64,000 bases of DNA from Bordetella genomosp. 10 (GTDB lineage: Bacteria; Pseudomonadota; Gammaproteobacteria; Burkholderiales; Burkholderiaceae_B), in the NCBI RefSeq assembly GCF_002261225.1, contig NZ_NEVM01000001.1, positions 186,001 through 250,000 on the forward strand, in the 5' to 3' direction. Below, one piece after another: positions 8,140 to 16,952 of this stretch. Under the pieces are notes generated by a model. It was not told where the DNA came from and did not search any database. It saw only the letters and a list, made by a program, of their open reading frames with translations. The stretch's first letter is position 1, and each line of letters begins with the position of its first letter. The translations under genes were made by a program, and so were the position numbers.

Positions 8140-8733
8140 ATGTCCGCTGTGACCGACACCGACACTGACGTCTATGTCATCGTCCCCACGCCCGTCGGGC
8201 CGATGCGGCTGGTCGCGCGCGGCGGCCAGTTGGTGGGGGCATGGTTCATGGACCCCGGCGATACCGTGGCCGCCGGATGCGGGCCGTTCTATCGCCCGGA
8301 GGCGGAAGTGGCGGCGCCCGACGATCCTTTCCTGCGGAAGGCCGTCGCGCAACTGACCGACTGGTTCAGCGGCGCGCGGCGCGATTTCGACCTGCCCCTG
8401 GCGCCGCGCGGGACGCCCTTCCAGCAGCAGGTCTGGCAGGCCTTGTGCGAACTGCCTTTCGGCGCCCTCGAAAGCTATGGCGACCTGACGCGCCGCATCG
8501 GCCGTCCCCCGTCCGCTGTGCGGGCAGTGGCCCAGGCCGTGGGTCGCAATCCCATCTCCATCATCATTCCTTGCCATCGCATCGTCGGCAGCGATACTTC
8601 CCTGACCGGTTTCGGCGGCGGCCTGGCGCGCAAGCGCACGCTGCTTTCCCACGAAGGCCACACCTACGGCCAGTTGACGCCGCGCACGCGCCGCCAGAAC
8701 ACCGACCCGGCGCAGGGCACCCTGGCCTGGTAG
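8140..8733 (+). CDS. ogt: Methylated-DNA--protein-cysteine S-methyltransferase
   Basis: Suicide repair enzyme that transfers alkyl groups from O6-alkylguanine in DNA to its own active-site cysteine. The 197-residue protein has the Ada/Ogt C-terminal domain: [20 protein letters not shown], the winged-helix [20 protein letters not shown] and the active site IIPCHRIVG, followed by [16 protein letters not shown]. An excellent ribosome-binding site (GGGAGG, 8129-8134) sits five bases before the ATG. Single-domain Ogt/MGMT type rather than the Ada fusion. It follows rsmI by 113 bp on the same strand. Confidence 0.95.
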   Translation: MSAVTDTDTDVYVIVPTPVGPMRLVARGGQLVGAWFMDPGDTVAAGCGPFYRPEAEVAAPDDPFLRKAVAQLTDWFSGARRDFDLPLAPRGTPFQQQVWQALCELPFGALESYGDLTRRIGRPPSAVRAVAQAVGRNPISIIIPCHRIVGSDTSLTGFGGGLARKRTLLSHEGHTYGQLTPRTRRQNTDPAQGTLAW

Positions 8734-8749
8734 GACCTTTACCGCGTAT

Positions 8750-8784
8750 CGCTATCGCCGGAGCCCTTACCGGCGGCGATAGCG
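8750..8784. terminator. Strong hairpin after ogt
   Basis: CGCTATCGCCG (8750-8760) and CGGCGATAGCG (8774-8784) form a perfect 11-bp stem with a 13-base loop, starting 16 bases after the ogt stop codon. There is no T-run after it on either strand, so it may be a transcript-stabilising or Rho-assisted 3' end rather than a classic intrinsic terminator. Confidence 0.35.
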
Positions 8785-9005
8785 GCGCGATGGCCCCGTG
8801 TTCTGCAACTTCGCGCCCATGAGCGCGTGTCCGCGCGCACGCCGGCGTTGCGAACCCTCGCGATCACTACGGCTGGCGCTGTGGTTTGCGCCCTGCCCGC
8901 GCACGCATGCGTCGATTTCATTTGAGGCATGAACTTCCGGGACACGAGACTGGCCCAGCCTGTCGTCGGCCTTCGGCGCGGTCGCCGCGCTGCGCGCCGG
9001 CGATA

Positions 9006-10001
9006 TCAGCGCGTGATGATGCTGGGCAGGATGCCCGTGCGGTCGGCGACCGATTGCAGGGCGGCCTCGGCGGCGTTGCGGTCGCTGTACGGACCTACGT
9101 GGACGCGATAAAGATTTCCCGTCTGCGCCACCTGCGCCTGCGGCAGGCCGGCGGCGGCCAGGGGGCCGTTGACGCGGGACACCAGCGACTGCGCATTGCC
9201 GGCCTGGCTGAACGCGCCCAACTGCAAATAGACGCTGCCGGCCGTCGCCGCGCCGCTGCGCGCCAGGGCGGGCGCCGGGATGACCGGCGCCGGCGCGGAC
9301 GACGGCAGGGCGGTCATCGTGCCCGCGGCCGGTGCGGCCGGCGCCAACGGTATGGGAATGGACGCGGACGGCTCGGTCACCGGCGCCTCGCCTTCGGCGG
9401 CCACCGCGGCCACGGCGGGCGCCGGAGCGGCGGATGCCGTGCCGCGCGCCGCCGCCGCGGCGGCCAGGCGTCGCGCCTCATCCGGCAGGATGCGCTCCAC
9501 CGTCACCTCGCCGCTGCCGGGCCCGATGATCCCCAGCTTGTAGGCCGCCACGTACGACAGGTCCATGATGCGGTTGTCGTGGAAGGGGCCGCGGTCGTTG
9601 ACCCGCACGATGACGCTCCTGCCGTTGATGGCGCTGGTCACCCGCGCATAGCTGGGAATGGGCAGCGTCGGATGCGCGGCCGTCATCGCGTACATGTCGT
9701 AGGGCTCGCCGATGGAGGTCGAGTTGCCGTGGAATTTCTTGCCGTACCAGGAAGCGACGCCCTCTTGCCTGAACGGGCGGTCGGAGGTGTCCGGCACATA
9801 GCGCTTGCCGAACACGACGTAGGGTCGGTTGGCGCCGCTGGCGTAGGGCTCGACGCGCGGCACGGCGTCGGGAATGGCGTCGATGTTGGCGGGGATGTTG
9901 TCGCCCGGGCCGTCGTCCTTGTAGTACCCGCCGCCACGCTTGTGCCCGGTGCTGGAACAACCCGCGACCAGCAAGGCCGCCAGCACCATGCAGAGCAGCA
10001 T
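9006..10001 (-). CDS. rlpA: RlpA-like septal lytic transglycosylase lipoprotein with SPOR domain
   Basis: Outer-membrane lipoprotein that cleaves naked peptidoglycan glycan strands at division septa. From the chosen start (ATG 9999-10001) the 331-residue product has a short signal with lipobox LVAGC (Cys15), a double-psi beta-barrel domain beginning GVASWYGKKFHG and containing the catalytic VRVNDRGPF, a long Ala/Pro-rich linker, and a C-terminal SPOR domain (SVYLQLGAFSQAGNAQSLV to the end) that binds denuded glycans. A start at 10178 overlaps the rapZ stop as ATGA, but would put the lipoprotein signal 59 residues inside the protein, so I prefer 10001. It follows rapZ on the same strand. Confidence 0.92.
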   Translation of the reverse strand: MLLCMVLAALLVAGCSSTGHKRGGGYYKDDGPGDNIPANIDAIPDAVPRVEPYASGANRPYVVFGKRYVPDTSDRPFRQEGVASWYGKKFHGNSTSIGEPYDMYAMTAAHPTLPIPSYARVTSAINGRSVIVRVNDRGPFHDNRIMDLSYVAAYKLGIIGPGSGEVTVERILPDEARRLAAAAAARGTASAAPAPAVAAVAAEGEAPVTEPSASIPIPLAPAAPAAGTMTALPSSAPAPVIPAPALARSGAATAGSVYLQLGAFSQAGNAQSLVSRVNGPLAAAGLPQAQVAQTGNLYRVHVGPYSDRNAAEAALQSVADRTGILPSIITR

Positions 10002-10174
10002 CCCGATGCTGCGCGCCCCCTGCCGCGCGCCGGCGGCACGCTTTCCGCCAGTGGCCTCGTCCCGGGAAAAACACGTCCACGCCAGCCGCGGCCGTGTCGC
10101 TTGCCGCTCCGGATCGGGATTTGTCTCGGTCCCTTCAGGGGCGGCGGCGAAGCCAAGGCGCGGAAAGCGAAAAA

Positions 10175-11047
10175 TCATGCGTGTTCTTCGGGTAATTGCG
10201 TGCGATGTCTCACTAGTAGAGGGGCGTAGTCGCTGAAACGTTCCTTCAACTGCTCAACAATATAAACCGAACGATGCTGGCCACCGGTGCAACCGATGGC
10301 AACGGTCAGATAACTGCGCGTGTCCTGGGCGTAGCGCGGCAGCCATTTCTGGATGAACCCGCTGATGTCGTCGATCATCTGGCCGACGGCTTCGAAGCTG
10401 GAGAGATAGGCGGCCACCGGCGCGTCGCGCCCCGTCAGCGGCCGCAGCGCGGGATCGTAATAAGGATTGGGCAGGCAGCGCACGTCGAAGACCAGGTCGG
10501 CGTCCCGCGGCACGCCGCGCTTGAAGGCGAAGGACTCGAAGGTCAGCAGGATGGCTTGGCGGTCCGCCTGCACCAGGTCGCGGATCCAGGCGCGCAACTG
10601 GCCCGGCGTCAGCGACGAGGTATCGATGACGTGCTCCTGGTCGCGCAGCGGCGCCAGCAGTTCGCGTTCGAGCTCGATGCAGTCCAGCAGCGAGGGCGTC
10701 TTGCCGTTGCGCTGCAGGCGTTCGGTCAGGGGATGGCGGCGGCGCGATTCGGAATAGCGCTGCACCAGCGTGTCGGTGTTGGCGTCGAGGAAGACCACCC
10801 GCAGGCTGGTCCCCATATTGCGCAGCGTGTGGATGGCGGCCGGCAGTTCCGCCAGTTCGCCGGGCGAGCGCACGTCGATGGCGACGGCCACGCGCTCCAT
10901 CCGGTCGGTGCGCGCGCTGGCGATGAAGTCGGCCAGGAAACGCACGGGCAGATTGTCGACGCAGGTGTATCCGGAGTCTTCCAGCAGGCGCAGGGCGACC
11001 GATTTGCCGGAGCCGGAAATACCGGTAATTAGAACGACTCTCAACAT
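10175..11047 (-). CDS. rapZ: RNase adapter protein RapZ (YvcJ family P-loop protein)
   Basis: Nucleotide-binding protein that in enterobacteria guides RNase E to the GlmZ small RNA and so adjusts glucosamine-6-phosphate synthesis. The 290-residue product starts MLRVVLITGISGSGKS with the Walker A motif at residues 9-16 and has the conserved C-terminal domain with FDVRCLPNPYYDPALRPLTG and VAIGCTGGQHRSVYIVEQL. Start is the ATG at 11045-11047; the frame continues far upstream without family similarity. It normally lies next to hprK/ptsN; here two cytochrome genes on the other strand separate it from them. Confidence 0.95.
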   Translation of the reverse strand: MLRVVLITGISGSGKSVALRLLEDSGYTCVDNLPVRFLADFIASARTDRMERVAVAIDVRSPGELAELPAAIHTLRNMGTSLRVVFLDANTDTLVQRYSESRRRHPLTERLQRNGKTPSLLDCIELERELLAPLRDQEHVIDTSSLTPGQLRAWIRDLVQADRQAILLTFESFAFKRGVPRDADLVFDVRCLPNPYYDPALRPLTGRDAPVAAYLSSFEAVGQMIDDISGFIQKWLPRYAQDTRSYLTVAIGCTGGQHRSVYIVEQLKERFSDYAPLLVRHRTQLPEEHA

Positions 11048-11345
11048 AGTGAGCACGATTGTTGCATGAAATTGCTGGAGAAATATGGCTGGTCTTATAG
11101 AAGAGAGGCAATTGTGCAAATCAGGGAGCGAGAAAGGAAGCCGCCCCGCAGCCTTCCGGTTCGATTCCCATCGGATGCTTCCCCGCCTCGATTCGCGCTC
11201 ATCGCCGCCTGCCGCGGACCTCCGGCGTTCCCTTCTTCCCTGCGCCGAGGCCGCGCATCTGCTATGGTCTTGCCTGGCCGCCCCCCGCTCGGGATGGCGG
11301 CCGGGTTGTTGCATCGCACTGCTTTTTCCAATAACGAATAGGTGC

Positions 11346-12389
11346 GTGACCGTGTCGTCGAATTGCTTCACACCATCCCTGGCGCATGCGCGCCGCCTCG
11401 CGCCGTCGTGGCGCCGCGCCGTGGCGTTGGCCTTGCCGCCGCTCCTGTGTTCGATCGCCGTTTCCATCGCCGCGCCTTGCCGGGCGCAGGCCGAGGGCTC
11501 CGCGGCCCGCCCGGTCCAGGCCGGGACCTTCCCGGCCAGCACCGCAGCCTCCGCAGCTTCCGCAGCCGGCACCACCGCTGCCGGCGCGGCGCAGGGCGCG
11601 GCGTCCGCCCCCGGTGCCAAGCTGGAGCCGGGCACCATGCGGGCGCGCCTGGCGGCCTGTACGGCCTGTCATGGCGAGCAGGGCCGGGCGGGCGCCGACG
11701 GCTACTACCCGCGTCTCGCCGGCAAGCCGAGGGACTACCTCTTTCACCAGTTGCAGAACTTCCGCGACGGCCGCCGCCAGTACCGGCCCATGGCGCACCT
11801 GCTGCGCGACCTGCCGGACGCCTACCTGCGCGACATCTCCGCCTGGTTTTCCGACCAGCATCCGCCTTATCCCGCGCCCGCCCCGACCACGGCCGATGCC
11901 GCGCAGATGGCACGCGGCAGCCAGTTGGTGCGCCAGGGCGACAAAGCGCGCGGCCTGCCGGCGTGCAGCGCCTGTCACGGCGCCGCCCTGAGCGGCGTGC
12001 TGCCGGCCATTCCCGGCCTGCTGGGCCTGCCGCGCGACTACATCGGCGCGCAGATCGGAAGCTGGCAGAGCGGCCTGCGCCGTGCCGCCGCCCCCGACTG
12101 CATGTCTGACGTCGCGCGGCGATTGGAGCCCGCCGACATCGCCGCCGTCGCCGCATGGCTGTCGGCCCAACCCGTCCCGCAAGCAACCGCCTCGCCGGCC
12201 AGCGGCTCGGCGCAAAGCGACGCTTCAATGCAAGGGCAGGCTTCGATGCAAAGCGACGCCTCGCCGCAAGGCAATACCGCCGCGAACAGCGGCGCCACCG
12301 TAAGCGAGGATCGCGCGGGCTACGTTCCCGCGCCGGCCGGCAGCCTGACCTTGCCGGTCCAATGCGGCAGCCAGGAGGACGCACGATGA
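11346..12389 (+). CDS. Diheme cytochrome c, cytochrome c4-like
   Basis: Periplasmic electron carrier with two class I cytochrome c domains. Heme motifs are CTACH near residue 105 and CSACH near residue 205; likely axial methionines are in the PMAHLLRDLP and CMSDVARRL segments. A hydrophobic signal (AVALALPPLLCSIAVSIAAPCRA) follows an Arg-rich N-terminus. No ATG precedes the signal within reach, so a GTG start at 11346 or 11352 is likely. The C-terminus after the second domain carries a short repeat-rich tail (QSDASMQGQASMQSDASPQG, near 12215-12275). The stop overlaps the next gene's start as ATGA. No dehydrogenase subunit is adjacent, so the electron donor is unknown. Confidence 0.85.
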   Translation: MTVSSNCFTPSLAHARRLAPSWRRAVALALPPLLCSIAVSIAAPCRAQAEGSAARPVQAGTFPASTAASAASAAGTTAAGAAQGAASAPGAKLEPGTMRARLAACTACHGEQGRAGADGYYPRLAGKPRDYLFHQLQNFRDGRRQYRPMAHLLRDLPDAYLRDISAWFSDQHPPYPAPAPTTADAAQMARGSQLVRQGDKARGLPACSACHGAALSGVLPAIPGLLGLPRDYIGAQIGSWQSGLRRAAAPDCMSDVARRLEPADIAAVAAWLSAQPVPQATASPASGSAQSDASMQGQASMQSDASPQGNTAANSGATVSEDRAGYVPAPAGSLTLPVQCGSQEDAR

Positions 12390-13717
12390 GCCGGAGCACA
12401 TGGCGACGTATGGCCGCTCGCGGGCTGGCGGTCCTGCTGCTGTTGCTGGTCGCGGCCACGGGCCTGTTGTACTGGCTGGGAACGCGCGAGGACGCGTCCG
12501 CGCGGACGGCCGCCGCCGCGCCCGTCGCCGATCCGGCCCAGCGCGTGGCCCAAGGCGCCTACCTCGCCCGCGTCGGCGACTGCGCGGCCTGCCATACCGT
12601 GCGCGGCGGCGCGCCCTATGCCGGCGGCGCGGCGATCCCGACGCCGTTCGGCACCTTGTACGGACCCAACATCACGCCGGATCCGCAAACCGGCATCGGC
12701 AACTGGACCGCCGACGATTTCTGGCGCGCCTTGCATCATGGCAAGCGGCCGGACGGCCAATTGCTGTACCCCGCCTTCCCGTACACGGAATACACCCACG
12801 TCACGCGCGCCGACGCCGACGCGCTGTACGCCTACTTGCGCAGCCTCCCGGCGGTGCATCAGGAAAACCGGCCGCACGAACTCGACTTTCCCTACGACCA
12901 GCGCTACCTGCTGGCGTTCTGGCGCGCGCTGCATTTCCGGCCGGCCGCGGAACCGGATGCCGGCGCGCCCGCGACCGTGACCGCGAACGTGGATGCGAAC
13001 GCAAACGCGGACGGCAGCGTCGCGCGCGGCCGCTATCTGGTCGAAGGCCTGGGCCACTGCGTCGCCTGCCATGCGCCGCGCGACGCCTTGGGCGCGACCA
13101 CGGGCCAGGGCCTGCCCGGCGGCGACATCCTGGGCCTGGGCTGGTATGGCCCGTCCCTGCACGCCGGCCCCGCGCCGGACGGGTCGTCGCCCGGCCTGGC
13201 GCAATGGACGGCCGCCGACATCGCGGCCTTGCTGCGCGACGGCGCCTCGGCGCGCGGAAGCGCCAGCGGGCCGATGGCCGAAGTGGTGACCGGCGGCACG
13301 CAATACCTGAGCCCGTCCGACGCGCTGGCCATCGCCAACTACCTGAAGTCGCTGCCCGCCACGCCCGCCGTCGATGCTGCGCCGCCGGGCGAATCCACCA
13401 TGCGGCGCGGCGAAAAACTCTACGGAACGTATTGCGTCGCGTGCCACCAGAGCCAGGGCGAGGGCCGGCCGCCCGCGTGGCCGCCGCTGGCGGGCAACAT
13501 CAGCGTCACCGCGCCGTCGCCGCAGAACGCCATACGCGTGGTGCTGGACGGCGGATTCGCCCCCGCCACCGCGGCGGATCCGCAACCGCACGGCATGCCG
13601 CCTTTCGGCCAGGTGCTCAATGACGACGACGTGGCGGCGGTGGTCAGCTACATCCGCAATCAATGGGGCAACCAGGCCGGCGGCGTCACCGCCTTGCAGG
13701 TCAAGCGCGCGAGATAG
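12386..13717 (+). CDS. Triheme cytochrome c, alcohol/gluconate dehydrogenase subunit type
   Basis: The 443-residue product has an N-terminal membrane anchor (residues 11-30) and three c-type heme motifs: CAACH near residue 66, CVACH near 224 and CVACH near 349, with landmarks PTPFGTLYGPNITPDPQTGI and GKRPDGQLLYPAFPYTEYTH. This is the layout of the cytochrome subunit of membrane-bound alcohol, aldehyde or gluconate dehydrogenases, which passes electrons to ubiquinone or an oxidase. RBS AGGAGGA at 12373-12379 and a 4-bp overlap with the diheme gene indicate one operon. The expected catalytic partner is not in the window. Confidence 0.9.
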   Translation: MSRSTWRRMAARGLAVLLLLLVAATGLLYWLGTREDASARTAAAAPVADPAQRVAQGAYLARVGDCAACHTVRGGAPYAGGAAIPTPFGTLYGPNITPDPQTGIGNWTADDFWRALHHGKRPDGQLLYPAFPYTEYTHVTRADADALYAYLRSLPAVHQENRPHELDFPYDQRYLLAFWRALHFRPAAEPDAGAPATVTANVDANANADGSVARGRYLVEGLGHCVACHAPRDALGATTGQGLPGGDILGLGWYGPSLHAGPAPDGSSPGLAQWTAADIAALLRDGASARGSASGPMAEVVTGGTQYLSPSDALAIANYLKSLPATPAVDAAPPGESTMRRGEKLYGTYCVACHQSQGEGRPPAWPPLAGNISVTAPSPQNAIRVVLDGGFAPATAADPQPHGMPPFGQVLNDDDVAAVVSYIRNQWGNQAGGVTALQVKRAR

Positions 13718-13876
13718 GCGATAAACGACAGGCGATACGGGATAGGCGCGGATCGTGCCTCGACGAGGCTCCCAATGCGCTCGATTCAGCCTGGGCAACC
13801 AAGCTTGGGCAAATGAGGCTCGGGCTTGGCTGCAAGCGCCGCGGGGATTCCCGCGCCGCCGCCTCGCGCCGTCGTC

Positions 13877-14803
13877 CTACTTGCTGCTTTGGAGAATCGC
13901 CATGGCCTGGCGTTCCATGAATTCGCCCAGCGTGTCGATGCCGCGCAGCTTCAGGATGGTGTTGCGCACGGCCGCCTCCACCAGCACCGCCAGGTTGCGC
14001 CCGGCGGCGACCTGCAGCATGACCTTGCGGATAGGCAGGCCCAGCATGTCCTGGGTAATGTCCTGCAAGGGCAGGCGCTCGAACTTGTCCTGCGCCGTGG
14101 CGCGCACCAGGTGCACGATCAGCTTCAGGCGCATTTTGCGGCGGACCGAGGTCTCGCCGAAGATGGTGCGGATATCCAGCAGGCCCAGGCCGCGCACTTC
14201 CAGCAGGTTCTGTAGCAAGGACGGACAGTGGCCTTCGATCATATTGGGCGCGGTACGCGACAGTTCCACCGCGTCGTCGGCGACCAGACCGTGGCCGCGC
14301 GAAATCAATTCCAGCGCCAGTTCGCTCTTGCCCAGGCCCGATTCGCCGGTGATCAGCACGCCCAGTCCGAGCACGTCCAGAAACACGCCGTGCACCGTCG
14401 TGGTCGGCGCCAGTTTCTTGCCCAGGTAAATGCGCAGCAGGTCGATCAATTGCGCGGCGGCCACCGGCGTGCCCAGCAGCGGCACCTGGTGCTGTTCGCA
14501 CTGCTCGATCAGGTCCTGCGGCGGCGACAGGCCGTCGGCGAGCAGAATGGCCGGCACGCCGCCGATCAGCAGCTCGTCCATGTGGTGCATGCGGCGGCGC
14601 AGATCGAAGCGCGAGTAATACGCCAGTTCTTCCTGGCCGAATACCTGGATGCGGGAAGGGTGGATCAGGTTGAGGTGGCCGACGAGGTCGGCGGCCGCCA
14701 TGCCGTCATCGGGGATCACGCGCTCGGCGGCGCCCTGTCCCGCGATCCAATTGAAGGGGATAGTGTCGGCGTTGTCGTCGACCAGTTCCTGGACGGTAAG
14801 CAT
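13877..14803 (-). CDS. hprK: HPr kinase/phosphorylase
   Basis: Phosphorylates and dephosphorylates HPr (or NPr) on a serine and so tunes the PTS-Ntr system. The 308-residue length is standard. The N-terminal regulatory domain contains [14 protein letters not shown]; the catalytic domain has Walker [20 protein letters not shown] near residues 153-171 and the HPrK signature [20 protein letters not shown]. It is followed on the minus strand by a 160-bp spacer and convergent cytochrome genes; upstream it is 16 bp from ptsN, with which it is surely cotranscribed. Confidence 0.95.
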   Translation of the reverse strand: MLTVQELVDDNADTIPFNWIAGQGAAERVIPDDGMAAADLVGHLNLIHPSRIQVFGQEELAYYSRFDLRRRMHHMDELLIGGVPAILLADGLSPPQDLIEQCEQHQVPLLGTPVAAAQLIDLLRIYLGKKLAPTTTVHGVFLDVLGLGVLITGESGLGKSELALELISRGHGLVADDAVELSRTAPNMIEGHCPSLLQNLLEVRGLGLLDIRTIFGETSVRRKMRLKLIVHLVRATAQDKFERLPLQDITQDMLGLPIRKVMLQVAAGRNLAVLVEAAVRNTILKLRGIDTLGEFMERQAMAILQSSK

Positions 14804-14819
14804 GGCGGTATCGGAGGGG

Positions 14820-15275
14820 TCAGAGTTTGCCCGTCGTCAGCATGCGATGCACTGCAGCCGGATCGGTTTCGGTGTAGAGCGCTTCGCGCAGCGGCTTATT
14901 GGACATCAAATGCGCCAGTTCGGCGAGGATGTCCAGGTGCTGTTGCGTCGCCGCCTCGGGCACCAGCAGCACCAGCAGCAGCGTCACCGGCTGGCTGTCC
15001 GGCGAGTCGAAGGCGACGGGTTGCGCCAGGCGGATGAAGGCGGCCAGCGCGTGTTCGAGATTCTTCACGCGTCCATGCGGGACGGCCACGCCCTGGCCCA
15101 GACCGGTCGAGCCCAGGCGTTCGCGCGCGAACAGGCTATCGAAGACGGTGGATCGCGCCAGGCCGTTGTTGTTTTCGAATAGCAGGCCCGCTTGTTCGAA
15201 TGCGCGCTTCTTGCTGGTGGCCAGCAGATCGAGCACGACGTTCCCCGGGGGCAGGATGCGGGACAAATGGTTCAT
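14820..15275 (-). CDS. ptsN: PTS IIA-like nitrogen-regulatory protein PtsN (EIIA-Ntr)
   Basis: Phosphoacceptor of the nitrogen-related PTS, controlling potassium transport, nitrogen and envelope functions through its phosphorylation state. The 151-residue product starts [20 protein letters not shown]; the active-site histidine is His67 in [11 protein letters not shown]. The ATG at 15273-15275 was chosen over a start 33 codons upstream because family similarity begins there. In most Beta/Gammaproteobacteria hpf lies directly upstream; here a LysR gene and three others intervene. Confidence 0.95.
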   Translation of the reverse strand: MNHLSRILPPGNVVLDLLATSKKRAFEQAGLLFENNNGLARSTVFDSLFARERLGSTGLGQGVAVPHGRVKNLEHALAAFIRLAQPVAFDSPDSQPVTLLLVLLVPEAATQQHLDILAELAHLMSNKPLREALYTETDPAAVHRMLTTGKL

Positions 15276-15330
15276 TGACGGATTATAGGGTGATTGCGGC
15301 GCTGCAAAAAACGCACCACGCCGCGCTTCA

Positions 15331-16263
15331 TCATACTGGCGGCGCTGAGGATCCGGAAGGACGCAGGCCGCCATCCATTTCGGCGAACAAGGCCACCAGC
15401 CCCTCGACGAAAAGCGCCACCTTTCTGGATTGCCTGCGGCTGACCGGGTGGATGGCGTAGAAGCTCGCCGGCTCCGGCTCGAAGGCGTCGAGCACCGTCA
15501 CCAGCCGCCCGGCCGCCAGATGATCCGAGACCTCCCACCAGGACTTCTGCGCGAGCCCCAGCCCCGCGACGGCCCAGGCGACCGGCAAGCCGGAATCGGT
15601 CGCGGCGAGCGCGCCCGTCACGCGCAGTTTTCTCGCCGCGCCGGCATGCTCGAAACGCCATTCCGCCTGCAGGTGGGATTGCGTGTTGAACACCAGGCAG
15701 CGATGCGCGGCAAGCTCGTCGGGATGGCCCGGCGCGCCATGGCGATCCAGGTAGGCCGGGCTCGCGACCACCACGCGCCGGGTGTCGAACAGATGGTGCC
15801 CGATCAGGTTCGAATCGATGGCGGGCCCGCCTCGGATCGCAATATCGAAGCCCTGCGCGACGATGTCGGCAAAGCGGTCGTCGAGCGTCAGATGGGTGGC
15901 GATGCCGGGATGGCTGGACGCGAATTGCCCGATGAACGGCGCGATCCAGCGCTGTCCCAAGGGATTCGGCGCCGTGACGCGCAGCGTGCCGCGCAGGGCG
16001 GTGGCGCTATCGACGATCCGGCTTTCCAGCGCATGGAAGTCCTTGATGATGCGGGTGGCTTCCTGGAAATACGCCTCGCCCGCCTCGGTCAGCGACTGGC
16101 GCCGCGTGGTGCGCAGAAGCAGCGGCACGCCAAGCCGCTTTTCCAGGCCGGCCACGCGGTCGGCCACGACGGACGGCGCCAGGCCAAGGCTGCGGGCGGC
16201 CGCGGAAAAACCGCCCTGCCGCACCACCTCGACGAAGATTTCCATCTGCGTGATGGCATGCAT
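15331..16263 (-). CDS. LysR-type transcriptional regulator
   Basis: 310-residue LysR regulator. The N-terminal winged helix-turn-helix is at residues 1-60 (MHAITQMEIFVEVVRQGGFS, AAARSLGLAPSVVADRVAGL), followed by the linker helix and an effector-binding domain (WIAPFIGQFASSHPGIATHL and DIVAQGFDIAIRGG). It belongs to the CrgA/DsdC-like subgroup with the LLRTTRRQSLTEAGEAY segment. Start 16263 was chosen because the HTH begins there, though the frame is open to 16401. Divergent from the HbpS-like gene, which is its most likely target; the 125-bp spacer should hold the operator. Confidence 0.9.
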   Translation of the reverse strand: MHAITQMEIFVEVVRQGGFSAAARSLGLAPSVVADRVAGLEKRLGVPLLLRTTRRQSLTEAGEAYFQEATRIIKDFHALESRIVDSATALRGTLRVTAPNPLGQRWIAPFIGQFASSHPGIATHLTLDDRFADIVAQGFDIAIRGGPAIDSNLIGHHLFDTRRVVVASPAYLDRHGAPGHPDELAAHRCLVFNTQSHLQAEWRFEHAGAARKLRVTGALAATDSGLPVAWAVAGLGLAQKSWWEVSDHLAAGRLVTVLDAFEPEPASFYAIHPVSRRQSRKVALFVEGLVALFAEMDGGLRPSGSSAPPV

Positions 16264-16388
16264 CGATTTCGACCATTTACCGGAAAGTCTTCCCGAAATT
16301 AGACCATTTTTCGATATCCGAAGGTAGCCGAGCATTACCGCAATGCAGCATTTTTTGCTGCTCCGCCTTCTACCCTGGAGTGTCCGAC

Positions 16389-16925
16389 ATGGTCCGTTCA
16401 AGCAAGCTTTCCCTCACTTCGGCCACGGCCGCGGTCGTATTCGCCGCCACGGCCTCCCTGGCCCACGCCGACGACAGCAACCTCGTCGCCACGAAAAAGC
16501 TGCGCTGGCAAACAGCCGATGCGCTCGCCAATGAAGCGGTGCGCGTGTGCGCGACCCGCGGCTACTCCGTCACCGCCACCGTCGTCGACCCGACCGGCCA
16601 TCAGCAAGCGGTCGTCAAGGGCGACACGGTGCCGCTGCAATCGCTGTCCGTCTCCTATCGCAAGGCCTACACGGCCTATTCCTATGGCATGGCCTTCAAC
16701 AAGGATTCCACCAGCGAACTGATCGCCGCGAAGGTGACCGGCCCGCTTGACGGCGGCGTGCTGGCGACCGTTCCGGAAGTCCTCTTCATCCCCGGCGGCG
16801 TCACGCTGCGGACGGCCGACCGCACCGTGATCGGCGGCATCGGCGTGTCGGGCGCCCCGGGCGGCGACAAGGACGAAGCCTGCGCCCAGGCGGCCGTCGA
16901 CAAATACAAAGGGGATTTCCATTGA
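16389..16925 (+). CDS. Secreted HbpS/GlcG-family (DUF336) heme-binding-like protein
   Basis: A 178-residue exported protein: signal peptide MVRSSKLSLTSATAAVVFA through ...SLAHA, then a single HbpS/GlcG domain (DALANEAVRVCATRGYSVTA, VVDPTGHQQAVVKGD, GGIGVSGAPGGDKDEACAQA). Family members bind heme or small ligands at the cell surface, or have unknown roles beside catabolic genes. RBS CTGGAG (16375-16380) supports the ATG at 16389. It is divergent from one LysR gene and convergent with another. No heme-uptake genes are near, so a heme role is only a family-level guess. Confidence 0.85.
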   Translation: MVRSSKLSLTSATAAVVFAATASLAHADDSNLVATKKLRWQTADALANEAVRVCATRGYSVTATVVDPTGHQQAVVKGDTVPLQSLSVSYRKAYTAYSYGMAFNKDSTSELIAAKVTGPLDGGVLATVPEVLFIPGGVTLRTADRTVIGGIGVSGAPGGDKDEACAQAAVDKYKGDFH

Positions 16926-16952
16926 AAATGGCTGCCCCTGCCGCCGCGGCCG

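Noticed and set aside
8120..8142. A fourth partial copy of the 75-bp repeat (CCAAGGGAGGATTC)
   Set aside because: The match is only about 14 bases and is explained as the ribosome-binding site of ogt.
10002..10178. An rlpA start at 10178 overlapping the rapZ stop (ATGA)
   Set aside because: It would bury the lipoprotein signal 59 residues into the protein. The ATG at 10001 gives a proper signal with Cys15.
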